The notes: generated by a model from the letters alone, not told the origin. Counted from the first letter of the stretch, positions 30,507-39,137 are shown. The stretch is DNA of 64,000 nucleotides from Dyella sp. AtDHG13 (GCF_003201105.1 NZ_QICJ01000002.1:558001-622000), one strand, 5' to 3'. Translations and numbers: made by a program.

Positions 30507-31115
30507 ATGTCCATGTACAAGCCGTTGATTCTCGCGACCGCTGTGGTCACGCTGGCGGCCTGCGCAACGGTGCCGCAACCGCTGCAGGGCACGTACACCC
30601 AGGTCACGTCCGTTTCCGCGCAACAGGAAGGCAACGGAGCAAGCGGCGCCCAGGTACGCTGGGGCGGCCAGATCATCAAGACCGAGCCGGGTCCGCAGGA
30701 AACCTGCTTCTACGTGCTGCAGCGTCCGCTGGACGACCAGGCCCGCCCGAAGGAAGGCAGCAGCGACAGCGAAACGCAGGGCCGCTTCGTGGCGTGCCGC
30801 GCCGGCTTCTACGATCCGGAAGTGTTCACCCGTGGCCGCGACATCACGGTGACCGGCGTCATCCAGGGCACCAAGTCGGAGAAGATCGGCGAATACGACT
30901 ACGCGTATCCGCGCGTGGAAGCCAACGTGGTGTACCTGTGGCCCAAGCGCGTGCCCGTGAACTACGGGCCGGGCTGGTACGACCCGTACTGGGGTCCCTA
31001 CTGGGGCCCGGGCTTTGGCCCGTGGGGACCGTGGGGTGGTTGGGGCTACTGGGGTGGCTACTACCCGACCCGCGTGATCGTGCGCCCGCCGCCGCCTCCG
31101 CCGCCGCACCACTGA
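30507..31115 (+). CDS. Slp family outer membrane lipoprotein with aromatic Gly/Pro tail
   Basis: 202-residue lipoprotein: signal peptide with lipobox TLAAC (cysteine 19), then a Slp/YeaY-type beta domain (VTSVSAQQEGNGASGAQVRW, TGVIQGTKSEKIGEYDYAYP). The last 45 residues are unusual: runs of Gly, Trp, Tyr and Pro (PYWGPYWGPGFGPWGPWGG) and an end of seven prolines and two histidines. ATG 30507 is preceded by GGAGAAA; earlier in-frame ATGs at 30471 and 30492 would displace the signal peptide. Known Slp proteins are stationary-phase or acid-stress lipoproteins. Confidence 0.87.
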   Translation: MSMYKPLILATAVVTLAACATVPQPLQGTYTQVTSVSAQQEGNGASGAQVRWGGQIIKTEPGPQETCFYVLQRPLDDQARPKEGSSDSETQGRFVACRAGFYDPEVFTRGRDITVTGVIQGTKSEKIGEYDYAYPRVEANVVYLWPKRVPVNYGPGWYDPYWGPYWGPGFGPWGPWGGWGYWGGYYPTRVIVRPPPPPPPHH

Positions 31116-31127
31116 TCGATCAAAGAA

Positions 31128-31154
31128 AACGCCGGCAAAAGCCGGCGTTTTTTT
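31128..31154 (+). terminator. Intrinsic terminator after the Slp gene
   Basis: The stem AACGCCGGC/GCCGGCGTT has a 4-base A loop and is followed by a run of seven T residues. It ends the moxR-DUF58-tgpA-slp stretch, and the A-rich left side could also serve the convergent hinT gene. Confidence 0.9.
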
Positions 31155-31183
31155 ATGGCGAGGCGCTATGTGATATCCAACGC

Positions 31184-31528
31184 TCAGCCCGGCGGCCAAT
31201 GCATCTGGCGTCCCGCGAGCAGGTGCAGGTGCAGGTGGAATACCGTCTGGCCGCCGTATTCGTTGCAGTTGATCACGGTGCGATAGCCCTGGTCCGCCAG
31301 GCCCTCGCGACGCGCATAGGCCGCGGCAGCCAGCAGCAGCTTGCCCAGCAATTCCGCATCGGCGGCCGTCGCGCCATCCAGCGTGGCGATGGACTTCTTC
31401 GGCACGAACAGCACATGCACCGGAGCCTGCGGATTGAGATCGCGGAACGCGAGCACGTCATCGTCTTCGTAGACGATGTCGGCGGGAATTTCCCGTCGGA
31501 TGATCTTGTCGAAGATGGTGTCGCCCAT
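31184..31528 (-). CDS. hinT: Histidine triad (HIT) nucleotide-binding protein
   Basis: 114-residue HIT protein, a purine nucleoside phosphoramidase of the HinT type. It begins MGDTIFDKIIRREIPADIVYED and ends with the active-site HLHLHLLAGRQMHWPPG, the HxHxHxx motif intact. It lies 15 bases after the GNAT gene. Confidence 0.95.
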   Translation of the reverse strand: MGDTIFDKIIRREIPADIVYEDDDVLAFRDLNPQAPVHVLFVPKKSIATLDGATAADAELLGKLLLAAAAYARREGLADQGYRTVINCNEYGGQTVFHLHLHLLAGRQMHWPPG

Positions 31529-31543
31529 GACTGGTTCCTCAGG

Positions 31544-31951
31544 TTATGACAGACGCAGCAGCATACCGTGCGCACCCGGCGCCACCAGCTTGAATCCGAA
31601 TTTCGCGTAGAGCGCATGCGCCGTGCCGTCGGCGATCAGCCCAACCATCGCGCGCGCCGGCGCACGCGCGTGCACGTCGTCCATCAGGGCCTGCATGATG
31701 CGCCGCCCCAGGCCCTTGCCTTGCCAGGCCGGCGCCACGGCGATATCGACCACGAACAGGAACAGGCCGCCGTCGCCCACCACGCGCCCCATGCCGATCA
31801 ATGCACCGTCGTGGCGCACGCACACGGCGCTCCAGCTCGCGGGAAGGCCCACCGCCGCGCCCTGCTCCGACATCACGCTCAGTCCCGCTGCCGCGCGCAG
31901 GGCGCGGTATTCCTCGTTGCCGGGTATTTCAAAGGCGAGCGCCGGTTCCAC
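31544..31951 (-). CDS. GNAT family N-acetyltransferase
   Basis: 135-residue acetyltransferase of the GNAT fold. The acetyl-CoA loop is in VAPAWQGKGLGRRIMQAL, preceded by the beta-strand FLFVVDIAV and followed by DGTAHALYAKFGFKLV near the C-terminus. I chose GTG 31951, 4 bases after the recR stop; a longer open frame reads back into recR. The substrate is not evident. Confidence 0.85.
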   Translation of the reverse strand: MEPALAFEIPGNEEYRALRAAAGLSVMSEQGAAVGLPASWSAVCVRHDGALIGMGRVVGDGGLFLFVVDIAVAPAWQGKGLGRRIMQALMDDVHARAPARAMVGLIADGTAHALYAKFGFKLVAPGAHGMLLRLS

Positions 31952-31955
31952 GGCG

Positions 31956-32549
31956 TCAGTCCGCCGACTGCCGGCTGCCGAAGGCATGCGCCAGCGTGCC
32001 GCGATCGACGTACTCCAGCTCGCCACCCAGCGGCACGCCGTGCGCCAGCCGCGTCGGACGCACGTTGGCCGCGCGCGCGAGCTGCGCGAGGTAATGCGCG
32101 GTCGCCTCGCCTTCCACGGTGGGGTTGGTGGCGATGATCATTTCCTCCACCTCGCCTTCGGCCAGCCGTTCGGTGAGCCGATCGAGACCGAGCTCCTCGG
32201 GCCCCAGCCCATCCAGCGGGGACAGGCGCCCCAGCAGCACGAAATACTGGCCGCGATAACCGGTGGCCTGTTCGATGGCCGCCAGATCCGTGGGCGATTC
32301 CACCACGCACAGCACGTGGCGGTCGCGGCTGCTGCCGGAACACAGCGCGCACACCGGCGTTTCGCTGAAGTTGCGGCAGCGCGAGCAATTGCCGATCTCG
32401 CGCATGGCCTGCGCCAATACCTGGGCCAGGCGCTGCCCGCGTTCGCGGTCGCGCTCCAGCAGGTGGAAAGCCATGCGCTGCGCGCTCTTTCCGCCGACAC
32501 CGGGCAGGCAGCGCAAGGCTTCGACGAGATCAGTGAGGAGCTTGCTCAT
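31956..32549 (-). CDS. recR: Recombination mediator protein RecR
   Basis: Works with RecO and RecF to load RecA on gapped DNA. The 197 residues show the helix-hairpin-helix [20 protein letters not shown], the zinc finger [16 protein letters not shown] near residue 57, and the Toprim domain ([24 protein letters not shown]). Normal length and the usual position downstream of ybaB, although 133 bases with a palindromic repeat intervene. Confidence 0.97.
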   Translation of the reverse strand: MSKLLTDLVEALRCLPGVGGKSAQRMAFHLLERDRERGQRLAQVLAQAMREIGNCSRCRNFSETPVCALCSGSSRDRHVLCVVESPTDLAAIEQATGYRGQYFVLLGRLSPLDGLGPEELGLDRLTERLAEGEVEEMIIATNPTVEGEATAHYLAQLARAANVRPTRLAHGVPLGGELEYVDRGTLAHAFGSRQSAD

Positions 32550-32563
32550 GGATCGAAGTCACG

Positions 32564-32675
32564 GTGGGAGCGCACCGAAGTGCGCGAACGGGAGGAGGCT
32601 TGGCCTGGCGGCTTTCGCCGCATCGCGGCGATGGCATCCGCGCGCCCTGGTGGCCGGCGCGCGCTGCGCTCCCAC
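32564..32675. repeat. Inverted repeat in the recR-ybaB gap
   Basis: GTGGGAGCGCA (32564-32574) and its exact complement TGCGCTCCCAC (32665-32675) bracket 90 bases. The same core GGGAGCGC forms a compact hairpin at 38538-38564, suggesting a dispersed family of short extragenic palindromes. Confidence 0.65.
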
Positions 32676-32682
32676 GGAAACG

Positions 32683-33006
32683 TCAGAACGGCATCTTGAA
32701 GCCGGGCGGCAGGTTCAGGCCGGAGGTCACGCCGCCGAGCTTGTTCTTACTGACGTCCGCCACCTTGTTGACCGCGTCGTTGACCGCGGCGGCGACCAGA
32801 TCCTCGGCCATCTCCGGGTCATCGGCGAACAGCTGGCGGTCGATCTGCACGCGGCGCACTTCATGCGCGCCCGTCATGACGACGGTGACGAGGCCGCCAC
32901 CGGCGCTGCCGGTGACTTCCAGCTTGGCGATCTCTTCCTGCGCACGCTTCATTTCTTCCTGCATGCGCTGGGCCTGCTGCATCAGCTGACCGATCTGTCC
33001 TCTCAT
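32683..33006 (-). CDS. ybaB: YbaB/EbfC family nucleoid-associated protein
   Basis: 107-residue DNA-binding protein of the YbaB/EbfC family. It starts [20 protein letters not shown], then [23 protein letters not shown], and ends [20 protein letters not shown]. It lies between dnaX and recR, the classic order, 21 bases after dnaX. Confidence 0.96.
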   Translation of the reverse strand: MRGQIGQLMQQAQRMQEEMKRAQEEIAKLEVTGSAGGGLVTVVMTGAHEVRRVQIDRQLFADDPEMAEDLVAAAVNDAVNKVADVSKNKLGGVTSGLNLPPGFKMPF

Positions 33007-33027
33007 GATTCGACTCCGCTAGGTCTT

Positions 33028-34710
33028 TCAGTGTTCAAACGGCTTGATCGACTGGGGCACCACGCGCGCGCCAAATTCGCGCTTGAGCGACTGCACCAGG
33101 GGATCTTCCTCGATGGCTTGCTCGGCCGCCGACTGGGCGGCCTCGCGGGCATTGGCGGCGCGCGCCGCGGGGGTTTCGGCGGCCGCGCCATGCGCTTCGA
33201 CGAAACGCAGCTTCACGCGCTCACCCAGCACCTGGCTGATGCGTTCTTCCATCTGGCCGGTCATGGGCTCGACCGCCAGATGCATGTGCATGGGCTGCAA
33301 GGCCAGCACCAGCGTCTGGCCTTCGCGCTCGCGCAGCGCGGCGTTCTGGGCCAGCTGGCCCAGCGGACCGCGCAGGTTCGCCTGCTCGATCAGGCTGTCC
33401 CAGTGCGGCAGGCCGTTGGCATCCGTCGCCACCGGCGCACGCGGCGCGGGTGCGGCGGCGGGCGGCGCCACCGGCGCGGGGGCGGCACGTGCGGGCGATG
33501 GCTCCGCCACGCTGGCCATGTGCATGCGTTCGTTGGCCACCGGGGCCGAGGCGCGTGGCGGCTGGGCTGGTGCGCGCGGCGCGGCGCTGGCCGCCGGGCG
33601 CTCGGCATGCGCGCCGCCGCCCTCGGCCGGGCGGAAGGCGAGCATGCGCAGCATGGCCATTTCGAAGCCGGTGCGGGCGTCCGGGGCGAGCGCGAGGTCG
33701 CGGCGGCCCGTGGTGGCGATCTGGTAGTACAACTGCACGTCTTCCGGCGCCAGCTGCGCGGCAAGGCCGGCGAGCGCGTCGCCGTCGCTGTCGTCCTGCT
33801 CCGGACGGTAGCCGGGCACCAGTTGGATCAGCTGGATGCGATGGAGCACGCTGGCCAGGTCGTCCAGCACGCCGCCGAAATCGGGCGAGAACGATGCGAT
33901 GCGCGCGCACTCGGCCATCATCGATTCGCCGCTGCCCTCGACCAGCGCCTGCAGCAGCCCCAGCACCTGCCCGCGCGCCACGCTGCCGAGCATGGCGCGC
34001 ACGTCGTCCACGCGCAGCGAGCCGCCGCCATAGGCGATGGCCTGGTCCAGCAGCGAGAGGCCGTCGCGCAGCGAGCCATCCGCGCCGCGCGCCAGCTCGG
34101 CGATGGCGGCGTCTTCGTACGGGATGTTCTCCGCGCCCAGGATGTGGCGCATCTGCCCGGAGATCTGCTCCGGCAGCAGGCGCTTCAGGTTGAACTTCAG
34201 GCAGCGCGACAGCACCGTCACCGGCAGCTTCTGCGGGTCGGTGGTGGCGAGCAGGAACTTCACGTGCGGCGGCGGCTCTTCCAGCGTCTTCAGCAGCGCG
34301 TTGAAGGCCGGCTTGGAAAGCATGTGCACCTCGTCGACCAGGTACACCTTGAAGCGGCCGCGCGCGGGAGCGTACTGCGCGTTCTCGATCACCTCGCGCA
34401 CATCGTCCACGCCGGTGTTGCTGGCCGCGTCGATCTCGAGCAGGTCGACGAAGCGGCCCGCGTCCACCGCGGTGCACACGGCGCACTCGCCACAGGGATC
34501 GGCCGATTCGCCACGCTCGCAGTTCAGCGACTTGGCGAAGATGCGCGCGATGGTGGTCTTGCCCACGCCACGGGTACCGGTGAACAGGTAGGCGTGGTGC
34601 ATGCGGCCGGTGTCGAGCGCATTGGTGAGCGCGCGCACGACGTGCTCCTGCCCGACGAGTTCAGCGAACTTGCGAGGGCGCCATTTGCGCGCGAGTACCT
34701 GATAGGACAT
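33028..34710 (-). CDS. dnaX: DNA polymerase III subunits tau/gamma
   Basis: Clamp-loader ATPase subunit, 560 residues. It starts MSYQVLARKWRPRKFAELVG and has Walker A in TGTRGVGKTTIARIFAK, zinc-module cysteines CGECAVCTAVDAGRFVD, Walker B in VYLVDEVHMLSKPAFNALLK, and SRCLKFNLKRL. A Pro/Ala-rich linker (about 365-430) joins the tau-specific C-terminal domain that binds polymerase. I see no A-rich slippery heptamer like the E. coli frameshift site, so a short gamma form is not evident. Confidence 0.96.
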   Translation of the reverse strand: MSYQVLARKWRPRKFAELVGQEHVVRALTNALDTGRMHHAYLFTGTRGVGKTTIARIFAKSLNCERGESADPCGECAVCTAVDAGRFVDLLEIDAASNTGVDDVREVIENAQYAPARGRFKVYLVDEVHMLSKPAFNALLKTLEEPPPHVKFLLATTDPQKLPVTVLSRCLKFNLKRLLPEQISGQMRHILGAENIPYEDAAIAELARGADGSLRDGLSLLDQAIAYGGGSLRVDDVRAMLGSVARGQVLGLLQALVEGSGESMMAECARIASFSPDFGGVLDDLASVLHRIQLIQLVPGYRPEQDDSDGDALAGLAAQLAPEDVQLYYQIATTGRRDLALAPDARTGFEMAMLRMLAFRPAEGGGAHAERPAASAAPRAPAQPPRASAPVANERMHMASVAEPSPARAAPAPVAPPAAAPAPRAPVATDANGLPHWDSLIEQANLRGPLGQLAQNAALREREGQTLVLALQPMHMHLAVEPMTGQMEERISQVLGERVKLRFVEAHGAAAETPAARAANAREAAQSAAEQAIEEDPLVQSLKREFGARVVPQSIKPFEH

Positions 34711-34806
34711 TCCGGTATACCTTGGGGCAAGTCCCGATTGTGCCAAGTGGACGGGGGATAAGTCAGCATTGACTATCGCGGCTTGGCGAGGGGCCCAAAA
34801 GGCGGC

Positions 34807-34910
<104 letters not shown>

Positions 34911-34983
34911 ACCATAGACGGGGACAAGGCTATGCCCTAATCCCGATGTTCGCGCCGATACGGGATCGTCGCGTTTTTGAAAC

Positions 34984-35076
34984 TGGCGGAGAGGGCGGGA
35001 TTCGAACCCGCGATACGGGGATAAGCCGTATACACACTTTCCAGGCGTGCTCCTTCAACCACTCGGACACCTCTCC
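34984..35076 (-). tRNA. tRNA-Ser (anticodon GGA)
   Basis: Minus-strand tRNA with acceptor GGAGAGG/CCTCTCC, the long variable arm expected for serine tRNA (TATACGGCTTATCCCCGTAT) and the T-loop GGTTCGAATCC. The anticodon GGA is at 35042-35040. The 3' CCA is encoded (34986-34984). Confidence 0.96.
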
Positions 35077-35177
35077 GCACGCAAAACCTTTACTGCAACC
35101 ATCCGCGACGGGCGGGATGGTTCGGCCCCTCCTGGGCCTCACCCCTCGCTTACGCTCGGGGCCAACCTCCGGTTGTC

Positions 35178-35200
35178 CAAATTCGTTCCGGACGAATTTG
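35178..35200. repeat. Short perfect palindrome abutting the broken tRNA-Ser copy
   Basis: CAAATTCGT (35178-35186) and ACGAATTTG (35192-35200) are exact inverted copies around TCCGG. It begins exactly where homology to tRNA-Ser stops, so it marks the junction at which the 3' end of the second tRNA copy was lost. The rest of the gap to 35077 contains further GC-rich palindromes and no gene. Confidence 0.6.
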
Positions 35201-35277
35201 TCGAACCCTTTCGATACGGGAATAAGCCGTATCCACACTTTCCAAGCCTGCGCCTTCAACCACTCGGACACCTCTCC
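35201..35277 (-). pseudogene. Truncated, degenerate second copy of tRNA-Ser(GGA)
   Basis: From 35277 the minus strand repeats the intact tRNA: acceptor half GGAGAGG, D-arm GTCCGAGTGGTTGAAGG, anticodon loop TTGGAAA and variable arm GATACGGCTTATTCCCGTAT, up to GGGTTCGA. There the similarity ends, with no T-stem partner and no 3' acceptor strand. The anticodon stem also has a mismatch (CAGGC opposite GTGTG). It is in the same orientation as the intact tRNA, 124 bases upstream of it. Confidence 0.8.
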
Positions 35278-35377
35278 GCCATGGTGAAACCGCTTGCCGG
35301 GGACACAGTCCCGGCAAAGAGGCGAAAGGATAGCGGGACGGGCCCGTTCACACAAGATAGCGGCGGGGGCGTCTCGC

Positions 35378-35881
35378 TCACTCCTGCGGCACGTCCCGCA
35401 GGAACACCGACAGGTCCGTCGCCGGCGGCCTGGCTGGGACCTGGTAGAACATGTCCGCTACGAAACCGCGGTGGTAGGTGGCGTGGTTGACTACGTGGAG
35501 CATCATTTCCTCGCGGCTCATGCACCCTTCCCCGCCGCCGATGAACTGAAACGTGACCCGCTCGGCTGCCTGTTCCGGCGTGAGTGCCGAGGCATAGTCG
35601 AGATACCACGCGTTCATGGCCTGCTGCCGCGCCCACAGTTCGTCGAACGGCAAGGGCTCGGGCGTGTTGCGGCTGGTATGGCCGTGGGTGCGGCCTTGCA
35701 GGTGCGCCTGGAAAATGTCGTCGACGACCCAGGTATGGCTGAGCGTGCGCAGCATGTTGCCGAAGATAGTGGCGCGCGGAGCGGTCGCCGCTCCCTCGGG
35801 CAGTGCCGCCACCGCGGCATAGGTCAACCGGTCGGCCCAATCCCGGTAACGCAGCAGCTTGCGCAGATAGGCAGTGGACAT
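35378..35881 (-). CDS. DinB family protein
   Basis: 167-residue DinB/YfiT-like four-helix protein. Metal-ligand histidines appear in the expected places: NMLRTLSHTWVVDDIFQAHL near residue 49, and VVNHATYHRGFVADMFYQ near residues 133-137. Such proteins include thiol-dependent transferases of unknown or stress-related function. It is the third gene on the minus strand after kdkA and the MBL gene; the gap is 28 bases. Confidence 0.87.
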   Translation of the reverse strand: MSTAYLRKLLRYRDWADRLTYAAVAALPEGAATAPRATIFGNMLRTLSHTWVVDDIFQAHLQGRTHGHTSRNTPEPLPFDELWARQQAMNAWYLDYASALTPEQAAERVTFQFIGGGEGCMSREEMMLHVVNHATYHRGFVADMFYQVPARPPATDLSVFLRDVPQE

Positions 35882-35909
35882 GGTGTTTTGGTATTCCTTG
35901 TGAACGGCG

Positions 35910-36668
35910 TCAGCCAGCGTCGGGAAGCAGCGGCGCCGGCGCCGGAAGCGTCAGGCGATCACCGGTACGCGCGACGGTGTAGCCAAGTGAGGTCAGTGCC
36001 TGGCCATCGGCTTCGCTGCCGTAGTGGTACAGGCGCAAACGGGCGCGCCACGCCTCGGGATATTCGCGCTCGATATCGTCCACGCCGGTGTGCGAGGGAT
36101 TGCCCACCAGGCCGCAATCGTGCGCGATGAGTTCCGTGCTGCCCGCCACGCGCGCGAGCACCTCGGGAATCGGGCGCGTGTCACCGGTGTAGGCAAAGCT
36201 GCCCGCCAGGGCCACGCCGTAGGAGGTACCGGCCATGTGGTGGCGCGTGCCGAAGACATCGAACCACAGGCCGTCCAGCCAAAAACCCCGCGTGCAGGGC
36301 ACCAGGTGGAAGGCTTCCCAGAAATTCACGCCCCCTTCGGCCAGCACGTTCGGATAGTCCGCCACGCGCGCCTGCAGCCAGGGCAATAGGCCGGCATGCA
36401 CGAACACTTTGGTGCGCCCTCGCCATGCGTCGTCGAACCACAGCCGGAAGAACAGCCGCTCCATGCCACCGATGTGATCCATGTGGGTATGCGTGATGTA
36501 CAACGCACGCGGCGGTTCGCCATAGGCGGCGACGTAGCGGTCCAGCGTGTCGGGGCCGCAATCGATCAGCAGCATCGGCTTGCCGTCACGCTCCAGCACC
36601 ACGGCGGACGAGCCCAGTTCCACGGCATGCGCCGCGCCGACACCCAGGAAATGCAGGGACCAGTTCAT
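35910..36668 (-). CDS. MBL-fold metallo-hydrolase
   Basis: 252-residue metallo-beta-lactamase-fold protein. The zinc motif THTHMDHIGGMERL (HxHxDH) is near residue 60, with further ligands in GTRHHMAG, YTGDTRPIPEV and the C-terminal LYHYGSEAD. It resembles ribonuclease Z/PhnP-like hydrolases rather than beta-lactamases. The start overlaps the Kdo kinase stop by 4 bases (ATGA), so it is translated with an LPS-core kinase; its own substrate is unknown. Confidence 0.85.
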   Translation of the reverse strand: MNWSLHFLGVGAAHAVELGSSAVVLERDGKPMLLIDCGPDTLDRYVAAYGEPPRALYITHTHMDHIGGMERLFFRLWFDDAWRGRTKVFVHAGLLPWLQARVADYPNVLAEGGVNFWEAFHLVPCTRGFWLDGLWFDVFGTRHHMAGTSYGVALAGSFAYTGDTRPIPEVLARVAGSTELIAHDCGLVGNPSHTGVDDIEREYPEAWRARLRLYHYGSEADGQALTSLGYTVARTGDRLTLPAPAPLLPDAG

Positions 36669-37396
36669 GCTCTCAGCGTACGCTCATAGCGGTAGACCAG
36701 GGGTTTCCACAACGTCTCCTCGAAGGCCGCCTCGCCTTGCGCCGCCGCACCAAGCTTCACCAGCGAGCGTCGCAGGCGCTGCAGGTTGGCCTGCTGCCAG
36801 CTCTCGGCGGGCTCGCGTTGGCGGCCGCGGTCGAAATCGATCAGGTACAGCGCATCATCCGTCACCAACACGTTGTGCGCGTTGAGATCGGCGTGCCAGA
36901 TGCCGGCGCGATGAAACCGCGCCACCAGCGCACCGACCAGCTCTGCCATTTCACCGTCCAGCCGCCCTGCGGCCAGGCACTGGGCCAGCGTCTGCGCGTC
37001 GGCGATGCGGCGGGTGATGAGGTCGGCTTCGTAGAACAGCCCGTGCCGGCGATAACGGCAGGCCACCGGCACCGCGCTGGGCAAGCCGAGCGCGGCGATG
37101 CGCGCGAGCAGGCGGAATTCCATGAAACTGCGGGTGTGGTCGGCGCCTGACCAGAGGTAGCGGTCGCCCATCAGCCTGGCGACCATGCCGCCGCGACGGT
37201 AATGGCGCAGCACGCATTCGCCGGCCGGCGTGTCGATGATGGCCACGCCGCCGCGACCACCCGACTGTTGGCGCAATGCCCCGCGTTCGCGCCAAGCCTC
37301 GGGCTCGAACCAGGCATCGTCGACTTGTGGCGACACCGCGGCGTCGAACAGAATCGCACCCGTGGCGCCTTCGCGAATTCGTTCCTGCATCGCCAT
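36665..37396 (-). CDS. kdkA: 3-deoxy-D-manno-octulosonic acid (Kdo) kinase
   Basis: Phosphorylates Kdo in the LPS inner core at the cytoplasmic membrane face. The 243 residues have the kinase-like motifs FHRAGIWHADLNAHNVLV near residue 170 and YLIDFDRGRQREPAESW, and also RGGMVARLMGDRYLW typical of KdkA. Starts at 37396 (MAMQERIREG), 37390 and 37426 are all possible; none has a good ribosome site. The 37426 ATG lies 7 bases after a TAGAAT, which could indicate a leaderless message. Confidence 0.9.
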   Translation of the reverse strand: MAMQERIREGATGAILFDAAVSPQVDDAWFEPEAWRERGALRQQSGGRGGVAIIDTPAGECVLRHYRRGGMVARLMGDRYLWSGADHTRSFMEFRLLARIAALGLPSAVPVACRYRRHGLFYEADLITRRIADAQTLAQCLAAGRLDGEMAELVGALVARFHRAGIWHADLNAHNVLVTDDALYLIDFDRGRQREPAESWQQANLQRLRRSLVKLGAAAQGEAAFEETLWKPLVYRYERTLRA

Positions 37397-37487
37397 CTGT
37401 ACGTCAGACGTCCGCCCTGGGCCCATTGCCACGATTCTAGCCGAGGGCTGCCGCGAATCCACGCCGCCACACCGAGCTGCCCACGCC

Positions 37488-38531
37488 ATGCCTACGCCCA
37501 CCTCGATCTGCATCCTGCGCACCTCCGCCATCGGCGACGTGACCCACGTCGTGCCCCTGGTGCGGACGCTGCAGGCCGCATGGCCGCAGCTCGAGTTGAC
37601 TTGGATCGTGGGCAAGCTGGAGCGGAAGCTGGTGGGCGATATTCCCGGCGTCCGTTTCGTCACCTTTGACAAGGGCGCCGGCTTGGCCGGCATGCGCGCC
37701 GTCGGCGATGCGCTCAAGGGCCAGCGCTTCGACGCCCTGCTGCAAATGCAGGTGGCCCTGCGTTCCAACCTGCTCAGCCTGTTCGTCAAGGCCAACCGGC
37801 GCATCGGCTACGACCAGGCGCGCGCCAAGGACGGGCATGGCCTGGTGATTCGCGAACGCATCCCCGCGCGCACCGGCGAGCACGTGCTGGACGCCATGGG
37901 CAGTTTCTGCGAGCCACTGGGCCTGAAGCAGACACAGGTGCGCTGGGACATCCCCATTCCCGAAGAAGCCCATGCCTGGGCCGCCGAACAGCTGCCGGGC
38001 GAACAGCCGACTTTGCTGGTGAGCCCGACCTCCAGCCACGCGCTGCGCAACTGGCGCCCAGAGCGCTACGCCGCGGTGATGGACCACGCCGCCGCCCGCG
38101 GCTGGCGCGTGGTGCTGGTGGGCGGCCCGTCGGCTTTCGAACGCAGCATGGCGGATGCCGTGCTCGCCGCCTGCCGCCATGCGCCGCTCGACCTGACCGG
38201 CAAGGACACGCTGAAGAAGATGATGGCCATGCTGGTGCGTGCGCCCATGCTGCTGACGCCGGATTCGGGCCCGATGCACATGGCCAATGCCGTGGGCTGC
38301 AAGGTGCTGGGCCTGCACGCGGCCAGCAACCCGAACCGGTCCGGCCCCTATTCCGACCGCCGCTGGTGCGTGGACAAGTACGACGAGGCTTCGCTCGCCT
38401 TCTTCGGCAAGCCGGCCAGCGAGATTCCGTGGGGCGCCAAGATCGAAAAGCCCGGCGTGATGGACCTGATTGCCGTCGACGACGTGGTCGATCGCTTCGA
38501 GGCCTGCGCCGCGCACCTCGGGCTGGCCTGA
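37488..38531 (+). CDS. Glycosyltransferase family 9 (heptosyltransferase-like)
   Basis: 347-residue GT9 protein, probably adding heptose or another core sugar to LPS. It has the N-terminal motif ILRTSAIGDVTHVVPLVRTL, the mid-protein SPTSSHALRNWRPERYA, and the C-terminal nucleotide-sugar site LLTPDSGPMHMANAVG followed by LGLHAASNPNRSGPY. It could be a WaaC-type heptosyltransferase or an OpsX-like enzyme of xanthomonads; I cannot decide, so I leave the symbol empty. Divergent from kdkA with 91 bases between. Confidence 0.88.
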   Translation: MPTPTSICILRTSAIGDVTHVVPLVRTLQAAWPQLELTWIVGKLERKLVGDIPGVRFVTFDKGAGLAGMRAVGDALKGQRFDALLQMQVALRSNLLSLFVKANRRIGYDQARAKDGHGLVIRERIPARTGEHVLDAMGSFCEPLGLKQTQVRWDIPIPEEAHAWAAEQLPGEQPTLLVSPTSSHALRNWRPERYAAVMDHAAARGWRVVLVGGPSAFERSMADAVLAACRHAPLDLTGKDTLKKMMAMLVRAPMLLTPDSGPMHMANAVGCKVLGLHAASNPNRSGPYSDRRWCVDKYDEASLAFFGKPASEIPWGAKIEKPGVMDLIAVDDVVDRFEACAAHLGLA

Positions 38532-38537
38532 GCAACG

Positions 38538-38564
38538 GCGGGAGCGCTGCAAGTGCGCTCCCGC
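38538..38564. terminator. Hairpin between convergent genes (terminator-like repeat)
   Basis: GCGGGAGCGC and GCGCTCCCGC form a perfect 10-bp stem with a 7-base loop, 6 bases after the GT9 stop and 13 bases before the convergent DUF6165 stop. No T tract follows, so it may be a repeat that slows or ends transcription from both sides. Confidence 0.5.
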
Positions 38565-38577
38565 TGGAAACGCGCGC

Positions 38578-38976
38578 TTACTTCGCGCGGTAGTCCTGGT
38601 ACGACTTCTCTTCCACCAGTTGCGAGCCCAGCTTGAGGTTGATCTCGCGCTTCACCGCCGCGCGCTCGTCGTTCTGGAAATACACCGAGCGGGCCAGCTC
38701 GATGAACTCCGCGTCGAAAGCCTGCGCCTTTTCCTTCAGGCGGATGCGGTCCTCGATGTCCCACAGCGCCTCGTTCACCGCGAGCAGGCGGGCGCGCTCG
38801 GCCGAGATGTCCGTCTTCGACGCCGGATGGCCAGCCCAGGTGGCGTTGAGCAGTTCCAGTTCGGTGCGCACGTTGGCCAGCTTGGCGGCATCGCTGATCT
38901 GCCTGGACTTGATCTCCAGGATGGTGATCTTGTCGATCAGCTCGCCGTAGGAAACCGGGACTTGGATAAGGCTCAT
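38578..38976 (-). CDS. DUF6165 family protein
   Basis: 132-residue protein starting MSLIQVPVSYGELIDKITIL and rich in charged helices (EDRIRLKEKAQAFDAEFIEL). It matches small conserved proteins often seen beside LPS glycosyltransferases; function unknown. ATG 38976 has GGAG five bases upstream; the open frame extends 15 codons further without support. Convergent with the GT9 gene. Confidence 0.78.
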   Translation of the reverse strand: MSLIQVPVSYGELIDKITILEIKSRQISDAAKLANVRTELELLNATWAGHPASKTDISAERARLLAVNEALWDIEDRIRLKEKAQAFDAEFIELARSVYFQNDERAAVKREINLKLGSQLVEEKSYQDYRAK

Positions 38977-39137
38977 GGGAACTCCAGAAAAGGGACCGTG
39001 GTCCGGTGACGTGCCCGTCACGGCGGCCGACCGAGAAAGCGCTCATGATAAGGCCTACTGCCCCGATCATTCAGTCCATCATTCAGCCTGCCCAGCTAGA
39101 CTGGCGGCGCAACATCTTCCCAATGGAGAGAAAGTCC

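Noticed and set aside
33028-34710. Programmed frameshift in dnaX making a gamma subunit
   Set aside because: No A-rich slippery heptamer or following stem is visible in the linker region of the gene.
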